A stretch of DNA of 6,376 nt from Vibrio madracius (GTDB taxonomy: Bacteria > Pseudomonadota > Gammaproteobacteria > Enterobacterales > Vibrionaceae), in the NCBI GenBank assembly GCA_000695745.1, contig ASHK01000478.1, positions 1-6,376 of the forward strand, written 5' to 3'. Every line of letters starts with the position of its first letter. Position 1 is the first letter of the stretch. Position numbers and translations under genes: made by a program. The notes beneath the pieces were generated by a model. It was not told the DNA's origin, searched no databases, and saw only the letters and a program-made list of their open reading frames with translations. This document shows, piece after piece, positions 6,325 through 6,376 of the stretch.

Positions 6325-6376
6325 TAATTGATTGTGCGCTCAATGCATTACAAATCGCGACTAGTTCAAACAAACT

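Overview
The window is chromosomal DNA from a gammaproteobacterium, most likely a Vibrio. The evidence is protein-level resemblance of PNPase, NlpI and UbiV to Vibrio/Escherichia homologues, moderate GC content, and a pnp-nlpI-...-ubiV-ubiU neighbourhood also known from enterobacteria. The species call is from recognition and was not searched.

Layout. On the + strand, 1-1096 holds the 3' end of ubiU and a complete ubiV, a tight pair for oxygen-independent ubiquinone hydroxylation. A bidirectional hairpin terminator (1108-1135) separates them from everything else, which lies on the - strand. Reading from the right, these are pnp (6293 to 4151, polynucleotide phosphorylase), a terminator, nlpI (3983 to 3048, outer-membrane TPR lipoprotein), a terminator, a MarR-family regulator (2937 to 2528) and a MATE multidrug efflux transporter (2481 to 1138). 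The last two look like a self-contained regulator-pump operon inserted between nlpI and ubiUV. Related TAGTTAGCTA-type repeats lie in front of both marR and the pump gene and are candidate operator sites.

The most striking feature is that three of the five main genes are broken by single-base indels: one in pnp, one in marR and two in the MATE gene. All four can be explained as gain or loss of one base in or next to a short homopolymer, and each repair restores a full-length, family-typical protein (713, 136 and 447 aa). Because PNPase is highly conserved and the flanking protein sequence shows no decay, residual sequencing indels are the simplest explanation. Genuine mutation cannot be excluded from the sequence alone.

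I found no CRISPR array, insertion sequence, tRNA, rRNA or clearly novel system. The best leads are regulatory: the shared dyads of the marR-MATE unit, a stem-loop lying between a distant Shine-Dalgarno and the MATE start codon, and a perfect inverted repeat directly in front of the pnp ribosome-binding site.
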